Below are positions 62,606 through 64,000 of a stretch of 64,000 bases of DNA, piece after piece (the first letter of the stretch is position 1; each line of letters begins with the position of its first letter). The DNA is from Gemmatimonadota bacterium. GTDB lineage: Bacteria > Latescibacterota > UBA2968 > GCA-2709665. The translations under genes and the position numbers were made by a program. The DNA lies in contig JAPPNU010000071.1 in assembly GCA_028873695.1 (NCBI GenBank), positions 62,001 through 126,000 on the forward strand. The letters are read 5' to 3'. The notes under the pieces were generated by a model. The model was not told the DNA's origin. It ran no database searches and saw only the letters and a list, made by a program, of their open reading frames with translations.

Positions 62606-62652
62606 CTCATGCGTGATCCAGGTCCTCGGCCCGACTTAACGAGCGGATTCCG

Positions 62653-64000
62653 TTACCATCTCACCCTGAAGCGCGTTTCCGCCATCGCCCTTCTGCCCGT
62701 GTGCAGGTCCTCCACCACAACTCGAAATGCCCTCGGTCCCGGCGACGCGCCATCCATATCCACGCGCAGGTCGCGCGGCTCCCAATTCCGGGCGCCCCGG
62801 TACGTGTATGAAACGGCCGTCGTCCAGTCGGCAGGGTAGGCGTCGCCCATACCCTCCGGCAGCGACTGCATCTGATAGCTGATTCGGTAGTGCGTGGCGC
62901 CGAAGTCGTCGCGCGAGAGATTGTAGATTTCGAAATAGAACCAGGCCTGCCCTTTCGTGCGGCACACCTGCAGCGGATTCGGGAGCAACGCGAACTGCTC
63001 ACGGCCGTAGGGCGCGTTCTCCCGCATCCGGATGCGTCGCGCCATCAACAGATCGCTGATCTCCAGCGTATCCGGACCGAAAGATCGTACCCGCAGCCGT
63101 TCCCGGAACGTGCCCACTCGCTTCGTCCCCCGGTCTTCCACCTCGGCCGCGAGGAAATAGGTCCCCGGGTCAATGATCACGCGTTCCCCTGCCAACAGGA
63201 AGCGCTCGTCCGTGGATTCATAGACGACCCGCGGCATTCGCTCCACGTTTGAGACGCTGTGCCGGACGGTATCCCAATCGGTGTCGAAGAGAAAGAGCGC
63301 CTGCCTGGCGTCCACTCCGGCGTTTCCATCGTCCCCCGACACGGTATGCCGCACGTTTTCTTGCGGAAGCGCGTAATATACCTCGATGCGCGTATTGCCG
63401 TTGTCGTGCCGGAACTGCGCAGTCTGGCATGGCGCATCATACTGCAGAGGATGCTGATATAGGTCTGGTACCGCCTTTACCAGTTGTTCGAGTTTCAGGC
63501 GTTTATTGCCCCGCCTGGCCGTTACGAACCGCCAGGAGTCCCAGGTAACCGTAGGAACGAATATCGCTGTAAACGGGCCGTAGTCCCAAACGTCCTTCCT
63601 GCCCCGCCCGGGACCGTCCATGTACCGGACGCGGGGGTCTCCGTACCGTATGTAGACCTGTCCCATGTCGGTCTGCCATCCTTCCCGCCCGAGCGTGGGA
63701 TCGGAGAAGCGCAGGTTCGCGTAGGCCACGCGCCGGCACTGTTCCAGCAGGCGTTCGTTGACCGACGTCAGGTAGATCGGGTCCTTTCCCAGCCAGAAGT
63801 TCCGAATTTCCTCGTCGCTCGGGGGCGGTTCACCCTCGGTTTCTGCAGGGTTTCGGACCAGGAAAACCGACTGCATGAACCTCCGTGCCGATTCGGTCAT
63901 CCGGTTCAGCCCGTCCACGTAGGCGCGATAGGCCCTTTCCAGGTCGCCCTTCAACTGATAGCCCAGGCCGGCGAAAAAGTGGGCGTTCCAGTTTCCCGGC
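62653..64000 (-). CDS. GWxTD-domain protein, N-terminus beyond the window
   Basis: At least 448 residues are visible; the frame stays open to the window edge (ending A-G-L-G-Y-Q-L-K-G-D, TPR-like), so the true start is upstream. The signature G-W-Q-T-D-M-G-Q-V-Y-I-R-Y-G-D-P lies in the middle, preceded by Y-A-N-L-R-F-S-D and F-W-L-G-K-D-P-I-Y. The C-terminal half is beta-rich. GWxTD proteins are common in Acidobacteriota and FCB genomes and are mostly secreted with TPR parts; their function is unknown. Confidence 0.85.
   Translation of the reverse strand, partial: PGNWNAHFFAGLGYQLKGDLERAYRAYVDGLNRMTESARRFMQSVFLVRNPAETEGEPPPSDEEIRNFWLGKDPIYLTSVNERLLEQCRRVAYANLRFSDPTLGREGWQTDMGQVYIRYGDPRVRYMDGPGRGRKDVWDYGPFTAIFVPTVTWDSWRFVTARRGNKRLKLEQLVKAVPDLYQHPLQYDAPCQTAQFRHDNGNTRIEVYYALPQENVRHTVSGDDGNAGVDARQALFLFDTDWDTVRHSVSNVERMPRVVYESTDERFLLAGERVIIDPGTYFLAAEVEDRGTKRVGTFRERLRVRSFGPDTLEISDLLMARRIRMRENAPYGREQFALLPNPLQVCRTKGQAWFYFEIYNLSRDDFGATHYRISYQMQSLPEGMGDAYPADWTTAVSYTYRGARNWEPRDLRVDMDGASPGPRAFRVVVEDLHTGRRAMAETRFRVRW

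Noticed and set aside
1-64000. CRISPR arrays, insertion sequences or prophage genes
   Set aside because: No regularly spaced direct repeats, transposase or integrase motifs, or phage structural proteins were seen.

Overview
The window looks like a chromosomal segment of a GC-rich diderm bacterium. An LptD homologue (28784-31156) implies an LPS outer membrane. The run of DUF4159, DUF4175-like, TPR, MoxR and DUF58 genes and a GWxTD protein are typical of FCB-group lineages (Latescibacterota or Gemmatimonadota-like). That placement is an inference from gene content and is low confidence. No phage structural genes, transposases or CRISPR arrays were seen.

Layout. 1-6.3 kb: a SelA-like gene tail, a glycosyltransferase, a methyltransferase, a cupin, a PIN-domain pair, and a GtrA/DUF2723 membrane pair. 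6.3-21.4 kb: a less GC-rich gene cluster that I read as an undescribed peptide production and export system. It holds three small precursors with a shared double-glycine leader, three DUF3267 zincin-type membrane proteins, four CPBP (CAAX/Abi) membrane proteases sharing one N-terminal signature, a C39-peptidase ABC exporter with cyclic-nucleotide-binding domains, an HlyD adaptor and a parvulin isomerase. Two perfectly spaced sigma-54 type promoters sit ahead of its two ends, and a candidate structured RNA with its own sigma-70 type promoter lies between. 21.4-28.5 kb: a DegT aminotransferase, a glutamate-mutase S-like protein without the B12 motif, its MutL partner, a beta-propeller protein, a LysA-like decarboxylase and tRNA-Leu(TAG). 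28.7-37.8 kb: housekeeping and envelope genes (lptD, dtd, maf, a RodZ-like gene, priA, a flippase and a Cys-cluster protein). 38-49.9 kb: the DUF4159/DUF4175/TPR/secreted protein/MoxR/DUF58 operon, an oxidoreductase and two conserved unknowns.

50-60 kb: a second less GC-rich block that reads as a defence island. It contains a frameshifted SMC-like ATPase with a TOPRIM-like partner, a putative abortive-infection membrane protein, a 1,286-residue RecQ-type helicase carrying a zinc ribbon and a nuclease-like segment, a coiled-coil partner, and a ThsB-like TIR, 2TM protein, TIR, TIR cluster. A short repeated element around CCCCTTGACA occurs in three of the gaps that separate these modules, and a decayed gene tail lies at one boundary. 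60-64 kb: a large unknown protein and a GWxTD protein that runs off the window, separated by a strong terminator.

How the parts work together (inference): the peptides would be made in the cytoplasm, cut after Gly-Gly by the C39 domain, and exported through the ABC/HlyD conduit with help from the isomerase. The membrane proteases would process, sense or give immunity to them. No lanthionine synthetase, radical SAM or other peptide-modifying enzyme is visible.
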